Positions 17,894-24,912 of a stretch of DNA of 64,000 bases are shown here, piece by piece. The DNA lies in the NCBI RefSeq assembly GCF_001913155.1, contig NZ_CP018760.1, forward strand, positions 3,038,001 through 3,102,000, read 5' to 3'. The translations under genes were made by a program, and so were the position numbers. Source of the DNA: Maribacter hydrothermalis. GTDB taxonomy: Bacteria > Bacteroidota > Bacteroidia > Flavobacteriales > Flavobacteriaceae. The first letter of the stretch is position 1, and each line of letters opens with the position of its first letter. The notes beneath the pieces were generated by a model that saw only the letters and a list, made by a program, of their open reading frames with translations, was not told the DNA's origin and ran no database searches.

Positions 17894-17914
17894 TACCCTA
17901 TAAATTTATGGGTA
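17894..17914. promoter_or_regulatory. glnK-distal inverted repeat TACCC-N11-GGGTA, putative operator
   Basis: Seven-base perfect arms TATACCC (17892-17898) and GGGTATA (17910-17916). Its centre is about 78 bases upstream of the glnK -7 box, the same distance as the GS-intergenic repeat from the GSII -7 box. It also lies directly upstream of the small ORF at 17930. Confidence 0.5.
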
Positions 17915-17929
17915 TATATATTTATTTTG

Positions 17930-18097
17930 ATGTATTTTAAAGAAAGTGAAGGGCTAGAGTGTAGGGTATTGTCCAATCTCGAACGTAATCATCAGAAAAT
18001 TGAATTTTTAAATGATGATTGGGAGATAGAATCGCTAATACCTAAAGCATTAAGTATCTTGAAAAATGTAAAAAATGAATGTGAGCGTAGTTATTAG
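17930..18097 (+). CDS. Possible 55-residue protein divergent from glnK
   Basis: An ATG-to-TAG frame of 55 residues, MYFKESEGLECRVLSN to NECERSY, acidic and soluble-looking with no membrane segment. It fills the gap between the glnK control region and the end of crcB, whose stop codon it overlaps by 4 bases. No exact -7 box precedes it (only TATTTTG touches the ATG). Not a recognised family. Codon use looks like that of its neighbours. If real, it shares the glnK regulatory region. Confidence 0.4.
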   Translation: MYFKESEGLECRVLSNLERNHQKIEFLNDDWEIESLIPKALSILKNVKNECERSY

Positions 18098-18465
18098 AGC
18101 GTTTTACTAATCCATAATCCTAATGAAATGGCGAAAATGCCTATAATAACACTTAGGCCCATGTAAAGAGACGTGGATAGTATTGATGTTTCTTTTAGTA
18201 GCATGTTGCTTTCTAAGGCGAATGTAGAAAATGTGGTAAAGCCTCCGCAAAATCCGGTAGCTAATAATAAAGTTTGATTTTCGGTAATGTAATTATACTT
18301 TAAAGTTAGGCCAATAAGAAGTCCTATTAAAATACAACCTATGATGTTTACTAGAAATGTACCTAAATAAAAATTAGAATAATACGAATTTAGGTTCTTT
18401 GAAATCCAATATCTTAAGATACTGCCAAAACCTCCTCCTAAGAATACAAGTAAAAATTGCTTCAT
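18094..18465 (-). CDS. crcB: Fluoride ion channel CrcB/FluC
   Basis: Small dimeric inner-membrane fluoride exporter (123 residues, four hydrophobic segments). The signature GFCGGFTTFSTFALE near 72-86 carries the conserved Phe and Ser/Thr of the pore. LGGGFGSILRYWIS near 9-22 is the usual N-terminal Gly/Arg motif. I see no fluoride-riboswitch-like element upstream. A 59-residue membrane microprotein ends 18 bases upstream on the same strand and is probably cotranscribed. Confidence 0.93.
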   Translation of the reverse strand: MKQFLLVFLGGGFGSILRYWISKNLNSYYSNFYLGTFLVNIIGCILIGLLIGLTLKYNYITENQTLLLATGFCGGFTTFSTFALESNMLLKETSILSTSLYMGLSVIIGIFAISLGLWISKTL

Positions 18466-18483
18466 ACCTTATAAAGGTATAAA

Positions 18484-18663
18484 CTAAACTGCTTTCTTGT
18501 AGCTAGAGGTTAGTAAATCTAATGGATAGATTGTTGAAATGTTTTCGTTAGATAATTTTTGAGAAGTTGTTTTCGATTTTTGGGAAACACTTAACAAGTT
18601 AACTGCCAACATTGCAATATTAACCACTATTAAAACTAAGAAAATTGTAAGAAATGTCATCAT
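18484..18663 (-). CDS. Single-pass membrane microprotein (59 residues)
   Basis: Reads MMTFLTIFLVLIVVNIAM then a polar tail SQKSKTTSQ ... SYKKAV. Two consecutive ATG codons (18663 and 18660) could serve as start. One membrane segment (residues 2-25) with a cytoplasmic or periplasmic basic tail. A minus-strand -7 box TAATTTTG (18700-18693) precedes it. Its first 18 residues closely resemble those of the 28-residue ORF at 35692-35778 (MTIFLTVFVVLMIINIAI), which argues that both are real. crcB follows after 18 bases. Function unknown. Confidence 0.55.
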   Translation of the reverse strand: MMTFLTIFLVLIVVNIAMLAVNLLSVSQKSKTTSQKLSNENISTIYPLDLLTSSYKKAV

Positions 18664-18780
18664 AATTATTCGCCCCTTATAGATGAATAACGCAAAATTA
18701 CGTTATTTGGTATATTATACGTGCAAAATTGCTGTTTTGTTGTTAAGGACTTAAATTTTTTGGTGTAGGTAAAAATTTAA

Positions 18781-18969
18781 CTAATCTTTAAGAAAGTATT
18801 TAATACACAGTAAAAAAATAATGAATAATGCAAAGAAAATCCCAATCCATTTAACACCTTTGAAATTCTTTTGATGTAATTTGAAATCTTTTTTATAGGA
18901 AATTATAATAATTACGGCAAAAGCGATTGCAAATACTATGGTAAAAATGATTTGTCCGGAGCTAAACAT
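18781..18969 (-). CDS. Small two-segment membrane protein (62 residues)
   Basis: MFSSGQIIFTIVFAIAFAV starts a first hydrophobic helix (residues 6-24). A basic loop YKKDFKLHQKNFKGVKW follows (25-41), then a second helix (42-58) ending KYFLKD. Predicted inner membrane with a positively charged cytoplasmic loop. The layout recalls small conserved flavobacterial membrane proteins, but I cannot assign a named family. It is divergent from the MazG-like gene at 19015 with 45 bases between the starts. Confidence 0.65.
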   Translation of the reverse strand: MFSSGQIIFTIVFAIAFAVIIIISYKKDFKLHQKNFKGVKWIGIFFALFIIFLLCIKYFLKD

Positions 18970-19014
18970 ATTTCCTATTTTTACGCAAAGCTAACGGAAA
19001 ACGATATAAAAAAG

Positions 19015-19401
19015 ATGAAAAATAAAATCAAAGCGGTAAAGAAATTTCATAATTCATTTGGTCTAGGTGTTTCAGAAGAAATGGTTGCCGATTTGGGTGA
19101 AGCTAAAAATAATTTGCGTTTTAACCTTATGGATGAAGAAAACAAAGAGTATTTGGAAGCTGCTAAAAATAATGATCTTGTTGAAGTAGCTGATGCACTA
19201 GGCGATATGTTGTACATATTATGCGGTACTATTCTAGAGCACGGAATGCAATATAAAATAGAAGAAGTATTTAATGAAATTCAACGTAGTAATATGAGTA
19301 AGCTAGGTGCCAATGGTAAACCTATTTATAGGGAAGATGGTAAAGTTTTAAAAGGGCCAAATTATTTTAAACCCAATATTGAAATGATATTAGATAAATA
19401 A
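19015..19401 (+). CDS. MazG/HisE-like nucleotide pyrophosphohydrolase
   Basis: A 128-residue all-alpha NTP-PPase-like protein. ATG at 19015 (MKNKIKAVKKFHNSFGLG) is preferred over TTG at 18952, which would run through the divergent gene's start. The metal-binding pattern is seen as NKEYLEAAKNNDLVEVADALGDMLYI (E-x-x-E-like residues, then EVADALGD near 61-68), typical of MazG/phosphoribosyl-ATP pyrophosphatase-like enzymes. The C-terminal KPIYREDGKVLKGPNYFKP is shared by small family members. Substrate is probably a non-canonical NTP; not determinable here. Confidence 0.8.
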   Translation: MKNKIKAVKKFHNSFGLGVSEEMVADLGEAKNNLRFNLMDEENKEYLEAAKNNDLVEVADALGDMLYILCGTILEHGMQYKIEEVFNEIQRSNMSKLGANGKPIYREDGKVLKGPNYFKPNIEMILDK

Positions 19402-19426
19402 AAAAAAGGGCGAACGCCCTTTTTTT
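19401..19426. terminator. Bidirectional intrinsic terminator
   Basis: AAAAAAAGGGC, short loop, GCCCTTTTTTT. It overlaps the stop codons of both the MazG-like gene (plus) and ilvE (minus). Confidence 0.85.
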
Positions 19427-20495
19427 ATACTTTAACTTTATACCTCCATCCAAATTTGTCTTCAGATTTATTGTATTGAATATCTGTAATAATCTTTTTT
19501 AGACGTTGATTAAAACTGTTTTCTATTTCTGGCAAGTCATAATCAGTTTCTCTAAAACCAAAACTAGATATTGGTGAAATAACCGCAGCGGTCCCAGCAC
19601 CGAACATTTCTTTTAATGAACCATTTTCAGCTGCCTCAATTACTTCTTTTACGGTTATCTTTCTTACTTCCGTTTTAATACCTTGATCCTTGGCAATTTC
19701 TAAAATACTTTTGCGTGTTATACCATCAAGTATGCGATCACTAGTAGGGCCTGTAATAAGGGTGTCGTTTATTCTAATGAAAATATTCATGGCGCCAGCT
19801 TCTTCAATAAATTCATGGGTGCTGTCATCGGTCCAAATTACTTGGTTGTATCCTTTAGCAACTGCTAACTGTGTAGGGTAAAATTGCCCAGCATAATTAC
19901 CGCCAGTCTTAGCAAAACCAACACCGCCATTCGCAGATCTAGAATACTTTTCTTCTATCAATACTTTTACCTTTCCAGAAAAATAAGCTCCAGATGGTGC
20001 ACAGGCTATAATAAATTTATACTCATTTGCAGGTGATGCATGAAATCCGTTTCCAGATGCAAACATAAATGGTCTTATGTACAATGAACTTCCTTCTTTG
20101 GTAGGTATAAATTCTTTGTCTAATTGTAATAATGTTGTAAGACTATTCATAAAGTATTCTTCAGGAATTTGTGGAATACACATTCTTTCTGCAGATATAT
20201 TAAGCCGTTTAAAGTTATCTAGAGGTCTAAATAAATAAATATCGTTGTCTTTGTCTTTATATGCCTTCATACCTTCAAAAATAGATTGTCCATAATGAAA
20301 AATCTTAGATGATGGATCAAGGGTTATTGGCTGATATGGCATTATAGTCGGAGTTTCCCATTCACCATTTTTAAACGTGCAGACAACCATATGATCAGTG
20401 AAAACTGACCCAAATGCTAGATTATCAAAATCTACTTGATCAATTTTTGATGTCTTAACTTTTTCTACAATGATATTTTTAGTTTCAATACTCAT
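19425..20495 (-). CDS. ilvE: Branched-chain amino acid aminotransferase
   Basis: PLP enzyme of fold type IV transferring the amino group between glutamate and the keto acids of Leu, Ile and Val. 356 residues, the long BCAT2/eukaryote-like form. Landmarks: FHYGQSIFEGMKAY near 66-79, RPLDNFKRLN near 90-99, YIRPFMFA near 140-147, the PLP lysine in GFAKTGGNYAG near 193-203 (K about 196) and EAGAMNIF near 231-238. Cytoplasmic. It starts 69 bases from the divergent DUF4920 gene. Confidence 0.96.
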   Translation of the reverse strand: MSIETKNIIVEKVKTSKIDQVDFDNLAFGSVFTDHMVVCTFKNGEWETPTIMPYQPITLDPSSKIFHYGQSIFEGMKAYKDKDNDIYLFRPLDNFKRLNISAERMCIPQIPEEYFMNSLTTLLQLDKEFIPTKEGSSLYIRPFMFASGNGFHASPANEYKFIIACAPSGAYFSGKVKVLIEEKYSRSANGGVGFAKTGGNYAGQFYPTQLAVAKGYNQVIWTDDSTHEFIEEAGAMNIFIRINDTLITGPTSDRILDGITRKSILEIAKDQGIKTEVRKITVKEVIEAAENGSLKEMFGAGTAAVISPISSFGFRETDYDLPEIENSFNQRLKKIITDIQYNKSEDKFGWRYKVKV

Positions 20496-20603
20496 AAAAC
20501 ATATAACTTTAGTTGAATAAAATTAAACAAATATCACTACTAGTTCTTCTTTTTTAGATTTAAAATGACCAGTTTTGTAACTAATTTATCATTTTTGAGA
20601 TTT

Positions 20604-21101
20604 ATGAAAGGATTTAACATTTTACTTGTGTTTTTATTGGGATTGTTATCCTGCCAAAGTCAGGAACAAAACAAAATAGTATCATCTACTGTTCAAGATT
20701 CTGGGATGTTTTATGGAGAGGAATTTAAATTAAATACTGTTGAACAAGAAAGTGAAATTTGGAAAAAATATGCTACAATGGCTATCCAGGATTCGGTTAA
20801 AATGCAATTTAAGACCATTGTAAAAGAAGTTTGCAAAGTAAAAGGTTGTTGGATGGTTGTTGAACTTCCTCAAGGGGAGCAGGCCATGGTACGGTTTAAA
20901 GATTATGCATTTTTTATGCCATCAGATATTCCAGGGAAAGAGGTGATATTAAATGGTTTAGCTTTTGTTGAAGAAATGACTGTTAATGATCAAAGGCATT
21001 ATGCAAAAGATGCTAATAAATCTGATGAAGATATTGCTAAAATCACTACCCCAAAAAGGACATTTAGTTTTGAGGCTTCCGGAGTATTAGTACCAAATTA
21101 A
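20604..21101 (+). CDS. DUF4920 lipoprotein
   Basis: A 165-residue exported lipoprotein. ATG at 20604 is chosen because it begins a clean signal peptide (MKGFNILLVFLLGLLSC, lipobox LLSC), whereas the TTG-free upstream ATG at 20565 adds 13 polar residues. The body matches DUF4920: GMFYGEEF near 34, a VKEVCKVKGCWMVVEL segment near 75-90 with paired cysteines, VRFKDYAFFMP near 97-107 and an HYAKDANKSDEDI stretch near 132. Function unknown, although the two conserved Cys could bind metal. mnmD follows after 1 base, so they are cotranscribed. Confidence 0.8.
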   Translation: MKGFNILLVFLLGLLSCQSQEQNKIVSSTVQDSGMFYGEEFKLNTVEQESEIWKKYATMAIQDSVKMQFKTIVKEVCKVKGCWMVVELPQGEQAMVRFKDYAFFMPSDIPGKEVILNGLAFVEEMTVNDQRHYAKDANKSDEDIAKITTPKRTFSFEASGVLVPN

Positions 21102-21102
21102 G

Positions 21103-21765
21103 TTGGAAAGAGAAATAATTACCACGGCAGATGGCTCTAAAACCATCCAAATTAAAGACTGGCAAGAACAATACCATTCTAAGCATGGCGCCATACAAGA
21201 GGCTTATCATGTTTTTATAGATTCAGGATTAAACTTATTTAAAAACCGAGAGTTAGCTGTTCTTGAAATTGGCTTAGGAACTGGTTTAAATGCGTTTATT
21301 ACCTTAATTGAAGCATTAAAGCGGAATTTAACGATTAACTATATTGGTGTTGAGGCTTTCCCAGTTTCTAATGACGAGCTTTCGCAATTAAATTATTTAG
21401 AAGAATTGAATGCGGTTTCTCTAAAAAATGAGTTCAATTTAATACATAACGCTCCTTGGGAAGAGCAGATTGAGATAAGTGCAGATTTTAAAATTCAAAA
21501 AGAAAAGAAATTTTTTAAAGAAATTGATATAATCAATTCAATAGACCTTATTTATTTTGATGCATTTGGCGCTCGGGTTCAACCAGAATTGTGGACCGTA
21601 GAAATATTCAGTATAATGTTCGCCGCATTAAAATCTGGCGGCTATTTAGTTACCTATGCAGCTAAGGGAAGTGTTAGGCGTGCCATGTTAGAAGTTGGTT
21701 TTCTCGTGGAAAAATTACCTGGACCTCCAGGTAAAAGAGAAATGTTAAGAGCTAGAAAAGCTTAA
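21103..21765 (+). CDS. mnmD: tRNA mnm5U methyltransferase MnmD-like
   Basis: Standalone equivalent of the methyltransferase half of MnmC, methylating 5-aminomethyl(-2-thio)uridine at tRNA position 34 with SAM. 220 residues, TTG start immediately after the DUF4920 stop. The SAM-binding LEIGLGTGLNAF lies near 53-64, the catalytic IYFDAFGARVQPELWT near 149-164 (DAF motif), and the conserved GPPGKREMLRA closes the domain near 206-216. No FAD-oxidase half is present, as expected for MnmD. Cytoplasmic. Confidence 0.9.
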   Translation: MEREIITTADGSKTIQIKDWQEQYHSKHGAIQEAYHVFIDSGLNLFKNRELAVLEIGLGTGLNAFITLIEALKRNLTINYIGVEAFPVSNDELSQLNYLEELNAVSLKNEFNLIHNAPWEEQIEISADFKIQKEKKFFKEIDIINSIDLIYFDAFGARVQPELWTVEIFSIMFAALKSGGYLVTYAAKGSVRRAMLEVGFLVEKLPGPPGKREMLRARKA

Positions 21766-21887
21766 AACTTCATCTTGTTTTTATATTAATAAAATTTTAA
21801 GACCTTGTAAGTCAATAAGTTTGGCCGTAATGTTAAATCCAAATTAAAATATACATCAAGAATAATCAAAAGCAATACCTTTAAACT

Positions 21888-22853
21888 ATGAAAGTATTGA
21901 TAACAGGTGCAACAGGTTTAGTAGGTAGTGAGTTAGTATCTCAATGCCATGAAAGAGGATATGCAGTCAACTACTTAACGACTAGTAAAAGTAAAATTGT
22001 TTCGGAGGAAAACTATCAAGGTTATTTTTGGGATGTAGCCACAAAAGAGATTGATCTTGAGTGTTTTAAAGATGTTTCGGTAATTATAAATTTGGCAGGT
22101 TCAAGTATTTCCAAACGATGGACAAATGAGTATAAAAAAGAAATTTTAAGTAGTAGAATAGATTCATTGGATCTACTAAAGGAATCTCTTTTAAAAATAG
22201 AAAATAAAACTGTAAAATCTATAGTTTCTGCTTCCGCAATTGGTGTTTACCCAGATTCACTTAGTAATTATTATACTGAAAACGTAACTAATGTTGATGA
22301 TAGTTTTTTAGGGAAAGTAGTTTCTTTATGGGAGAATAAAGTCAATGAATTTGAAGAATTAGGACTTGCAGTAGCTAAAGTGCGTATAGGTTTAGTGCTA
22401 TCTGGTTCTGGGGGTGCCTTGCCAGAAATGGCAAAGCCTATCAACTATTATGTCGGTTCAGCCTTTGGTTCTGGTGAACAATGGCAGTCATGGATACATG
22501 TTTTTGACATAGCTGGTATATTTCTTCATATTGCAACATTACATCTCGAAGGAACTTTTAATGGGGTTGCTCCTAATCCTGTAACAAATAATAAACTGGT
22601 TAAGGAAATTGCCAAAGCATTAGATCAACCGTTATTACTGCCAAATATTCCTAAGTTTTTAATGCGCACAATTCTTGGGGATATGTCTTATATTTTATTT
22701 GCGAGTCAAAGGGTTAGCAGTAAAAAAATAGAGGAAGAAGGTTATATTTTTAAGTATACTAATATATGCCAAGCCCTTGCGGATATATATGATAGAGATA
22801 CACCATGCAACAGCACTAGAAACAAAACAGCAAAAGAGTTTGTTTCATTATAG
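21888..22853 (+). CDS. TIGR01777-type NAD-dependent epimerase
   Basis: A 321-residue short-chain-dehydrogenase-like protein of the extended (epimerase) type. The N-terminal nucleotide-binding loop ITGATGLVG lies at residues 5-13. IINLAGSSISKRWT near 67-80, SASAIGVYP near 112-120, and the late SWIHVFDIAG near 202-211 and GVAPNPVTN near 226-234 are hallmarks of the TIGR01777 (YfcH-like) family. The C-terminal PxFxLRxxLGxMS-like segment near 257-270 is also present. Physiological substrate unknown. A terminator follows directly. Confidence 0.88.
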   Translation: MKVLITGATGLVGSELVSQCHERGYAVNYLTTSKSKIVSEENYQGYFWDVATKEIDLECFKDVSVIINLAGSSISKRWTNEYKKEILSSRIDSLDLLKESLLKIENKTVKSIVSASAIGVYPDSLSNYYTENVTNVDDSFLGKVVSLWENKVNEFEELGLAVAKVRIGLVLSGSGGALPEMAKPINYYVGSAFGSGEQWQSWIHVFDIAGIFLHIATLHLEGTFNGVAPNPVTNNKLVKEIAKALDQPLLLPNIPKFLMRTILGDMSYILFASQRVSSKKIEEEGYIFKYTNICQALADIYDRDTPCNSTRNKTAKEFVSL

Positions 22854-22880
22854 AATTTGAGAATTATTAAAACGAATTTA

Positions 22881-22908
22881 AATCCGCTTTTTGGCGGATT
22901 TTTTTTTA
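22881..22908 (+). terminator. Intrinsic terminator after the epimerase gene
   Basis: AATCCGC, six-base loop, GCGGATT, followed by nine T. It isolates grpE-dnaJ from upstream transcription. Confidence 0.85.
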
Positions 22909-22922
22909 TTCTTTTGTGACAT

Positions 22923-22955
22923 TTTGACATTTTTAAAGAATTGGCAGTACTTTTG
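22923..22955 (+). promoter_or_regulatory. grpE-dnaJ promoter (TTTG ... TACTTTTG)
   Basis: TTTG at 22923-22926 and TACTTTTG at 22948-22955 match the Bacteroidota -33/-7 elements, 21 bases apart. The predicted transcript starts about 30 bases before the grpE ATG at 22992. No heat-shock operator (CIRCE) is seen. Confidence 0.65.
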
Positions 22956-22991
22956 CCTGCTTTTAATCAGCGATTTAAATTACAACAAATT

Positions 22992-23549
22992 ATGAGTGAT
23001 AAAGAAAACACGTTGGAAGATGAATTCTTGGATGATGCGCTTTTAAATGGTGAGGACCAAGAGCAAAAGCAAGATAATGTAGATGAAGGTGTAGAATTGT
23101 CTGTGGAAGAGACACTTAGTGAAGAACTTGCGAAAGAAAAAGATAAATTTTTAAGATTATTTGCAGAGTTTGAGAATTATAAAAGACGTACGTCAAAGGA
23201 ACGAATGGACTTATTTAAAACTGCAGGTCAAGAAGTTATGGTTTCCTTATTACCTGTAATGGATGATTTTGACAGGGCTATGAAAGAGTTAGCCAAGTCT
23301 GCTGATAAAGAAACTTTTAAGGGAATTGAGTTAATCAAGGTTAAATTAATAGAGACTTTAAAATCTAAAGGGCTAGAAACATTGGAAGTGAAAGCTGGTG
23401 ATGTTTTTGATGCAGATATCCATGAGGCTATTACTCAAATACCGGCTCCGGACAAAAAGATGAAGGGCAAGATTGTTGACGTTATTGAAAAAGGATTTAA
23501 GTTAGGTGACCGTATCATTAGGCATCCAAAAGTTGTAGTAGGAAATTAA
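22992..23549 (+). CDS. grpE: Nucleotide exchange factor GrpE
   Basis: Releases ADP from DnaK. 185 residues from ATG at 22992; the upstream in-frame TTG at 22941 lies inside the promoter and is rejected. An acidic N-terminal tail (residues 1-50) is followed by a long coiled coil (ELAKEKDKFLRLFAEFENYKRRTSKER in parts, near 53-80) and the C-terminal beta domain with GKIVDVIEKGFKLGDRIIRHPKVVV near 158-183, the GrpE signature. dnaJ starts 9 bases later. dnaK is not in the window. Confidence 0.95.
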   Translation: MSDKENTLEDEFLDDALLNGEDQEQKQDNVDEGVELSVEETLSEELAKEKDKFLRLFAEFENYKRRTSKERMDLFKTAGQEVMVSLLPVMDDFDRAMKELAKSADKETFKGIELIKVKLIETLKSKGLETLEVKAGDVFDADIHEAITQIPAPDKKMKGKIVDVIEKGFKLGDRIIRHPKVVVGN

Positions 23550-23558
23550 AAATTTGTG

Positions 23559-24674
23559 ATGAAGGAAGATTATTATGATGTTTTAGGCGTCAGTAAGAGT
23601 GCATCTGCTGCAGAAATAAAAAAAGCCTATCGAAAGAAGGCACTACAGTACCACCCTGATAAAAATCCAGGGGATAGTGCTGCGGAAGAGAAGTTTAAAA
23701 AATCTGCTGAGGCTTATGAAATTTTAAGTGATTCTGACAAAAAAGCTCGTTACGATCAATTTGGACATGCAGCCTTTGAAGGAGGTAATGGCAGCGGTTT
23801 TGGCGGAGGCATGAATATGGATGATATCTTCAGTCAATTTGGCGATATTTTTGGCGGAGGCGGTTTTGGTGGCTTCAGCGGCTTTGGCGGCGGTGGCGGT
23901 CAAAGACGAGTAAAAGGTAGTAACTTACGGATAAGAGTCACTTTGACATTAGAAGAAATTGCCAATGGTGTTGAAAAGAAAGTTAAAGTAAAAAGAAAAG
24001 TACAAGCAGAAGGTGTTACCTATAAAACATGTTCAACCTGTAATGGTAGAGGGCAGGTTACAAAAATTCAAAATACTATTTTGGGAAGAATGCAAACAGC
24101 AGCTGTTTGTAGTACTTGTGGCGGTAGTGGTCAAATTTTAGATGGTAAACCTAACGATGCAGATGCACAAGGTCTTAAAATTACCGAAGAAACAGTTTCA
24201 ATTAATATCCCTGCAGGGGTAGAAGAAGGAATGCAGTTAGAGGTTCCTAACAAGGGTAACGATGCTCCGGGTAATGGTATCCCGGGAGATTTGTTAGTGG
24301 CCATTGAAACTCAAGAACATGCTACTTTGAAAAGGGAAGGTGATAATTTGCATTATGATCTTTATGTAAGTATTTCAGAGGCAGTATTGGGAACATCGAA
24401 AGAAATTGATGCCGTAGGTGGTAAAGTTCGTATTAAATTGGAACCAGGAATTCAATCGGGTAAAATACTTAGATTAAGGGGTAAGGGAATTACAAGTTTA
24501 AATGGGTATGGCGCTGGTGATATTTTAGTACATGTAAATGTTTGGACCCCTAAAGAGTTGAATAAAGAACAGAGAGAGTTCTTTGAAAAAATGCAGGGGA
24601 ACGATAATTTTGAGCCTAAACCTGAGAAATCAGATAAATCATTTTTTGAAAAAGTAAAAGATATGTTCTCTTAG
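23559..24674 (+). CDS. dnaJ: Chaperone DnaJ with two of the four usual zinc motifs
   Basis: Co-chaperone stimulating DnaK ATPase. ATG at 23559 gives [17 protein letters not shown]-domain (1-70) with HPD near 33-35, Gly/Phe-rich linker (about 75-115), and C-terminal substrate-binding domains. The cysteine-rich region has only CSTCNGRG (near 160) and CSTCGGSG (near 187); canonical DnaJ has four CxxCxGxG motifs. The pair kept corresponds by position to the inner motifs (zinc centre II), which I believe is common in Bacteroidota. 371 residues. grpE-dnaJ form one operon. Confidence 0.95.
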   Translation: MKEDYYDVLGVSKSASAAEIKKAYRKKALQYHPDKNPGDSAAEEKFKKSAEAYEILSDSDKKARYDQFGHAAFEGGNGSGFGGGMNMDDIFSQFGDIFGGGGFGGFSGFGGGGGQRRVKGSNLRIRVTLTLEEIANGVEKKVKVKRKVQAEGVTYKTCSTCNGRGQVTKIQNTILGRMQTAAVCSTCGGSGQILDGKPNDADAQGLKITEETVSINIPAGVEEGMQLEVPNKGNDAPGNGIPGDLLVAIETQEHATLKREGDNLHYDLYVSISEAVLGTSKEIDAVGGKVRIKLEPGIQSGKILRLRGKGITSLNGYGAGDILVHVNVWTPKELNKEQREFFEKMQGNDNFEPKPEKSDKSFFEKVKDMFS

Positions 24675-24684
24675 ACGCTGAAAA

Positions 24685-24714
24685 TTTGATTTATAAATAA
24701 AAAACGTATATTTG
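24685..24714 (+). promoter_or_regulatory. Consensus promoter directly upstream of a two-hairpin non-coding stretch
   Basis: TTTG (24685-24688), 18 bases, TATATTTG (24707-24714): both Bacteroidota promoter elements at standard spacing, 10 bases after the dnaJ stop. There is no start codon for 190 bases downstream, but there is a terminator about 85 bases on. Confidence 0.6.
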
Positions 24715-24718
24715 AGAT

Positions 24719-24803
24719 AATATTGGGAGACCAATATTAATTTTCTTTTTCATAGCAATTTTTTTCCCATCCTTAATTTATTAAGGGTGGGTTTTGCTTT
24801 TTA
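24719..24803 (+). ncRNA. Candidate small RNA (about 80-85 nt)
   Basis: Starts at the expected +1 of the promoter 24685-24714. Hairpin 1: AATATTGG, GNRA-type loop GAGA, CCAATATT (24719-24738), a perfect 8-base stem. A 27-base pyrimidine-rich single-stranded linker follows. Hairpin 2: 24766-24791, 11 base pairs including one G-U, loop TTTA, then a T-rich tail, i.e. an intrinsic terminator. No ATG or open frame lies inside. The same structures could alternatively be only the dnaJ terminators. Family unknown to me. Confidence 0.5.
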
Positions 24804-24890
24804 ATGCAATTCCTAACCGTAGCAATTGTCGTTTAAATAGCGAAATGTATAAAGGATTCATAAAGAGCATATCTAGTCAAAACATTTCAA

Positions 24891-24898
24891 TATCTTTG
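24891..24898 (+). promoter_or_regulatory. -7 promoter box of the ABC exporter operon
   Basis: TATCTTTG fits TAnnTTTG and ends 14 bases before the ATG at 24913, implying a very short leader. No TTTG at -33. Confidence 0.4.
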
Positions 24899-24912
24899 AA
24901 TAAACTGCGTAC

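Noticed and set aside
18466..18780. Fluoride riboswitch upstream of crcB
   Set aside because: No sequence resembling the conserved crcB-motif core was found; the region encodes a microprotein instead.
22941..22991. TTG-initiated extension of GrpE
   Set aside because: It would run through the -7 promoter box, and the ATG at 22992 gives a normal GrpE N-terminus.
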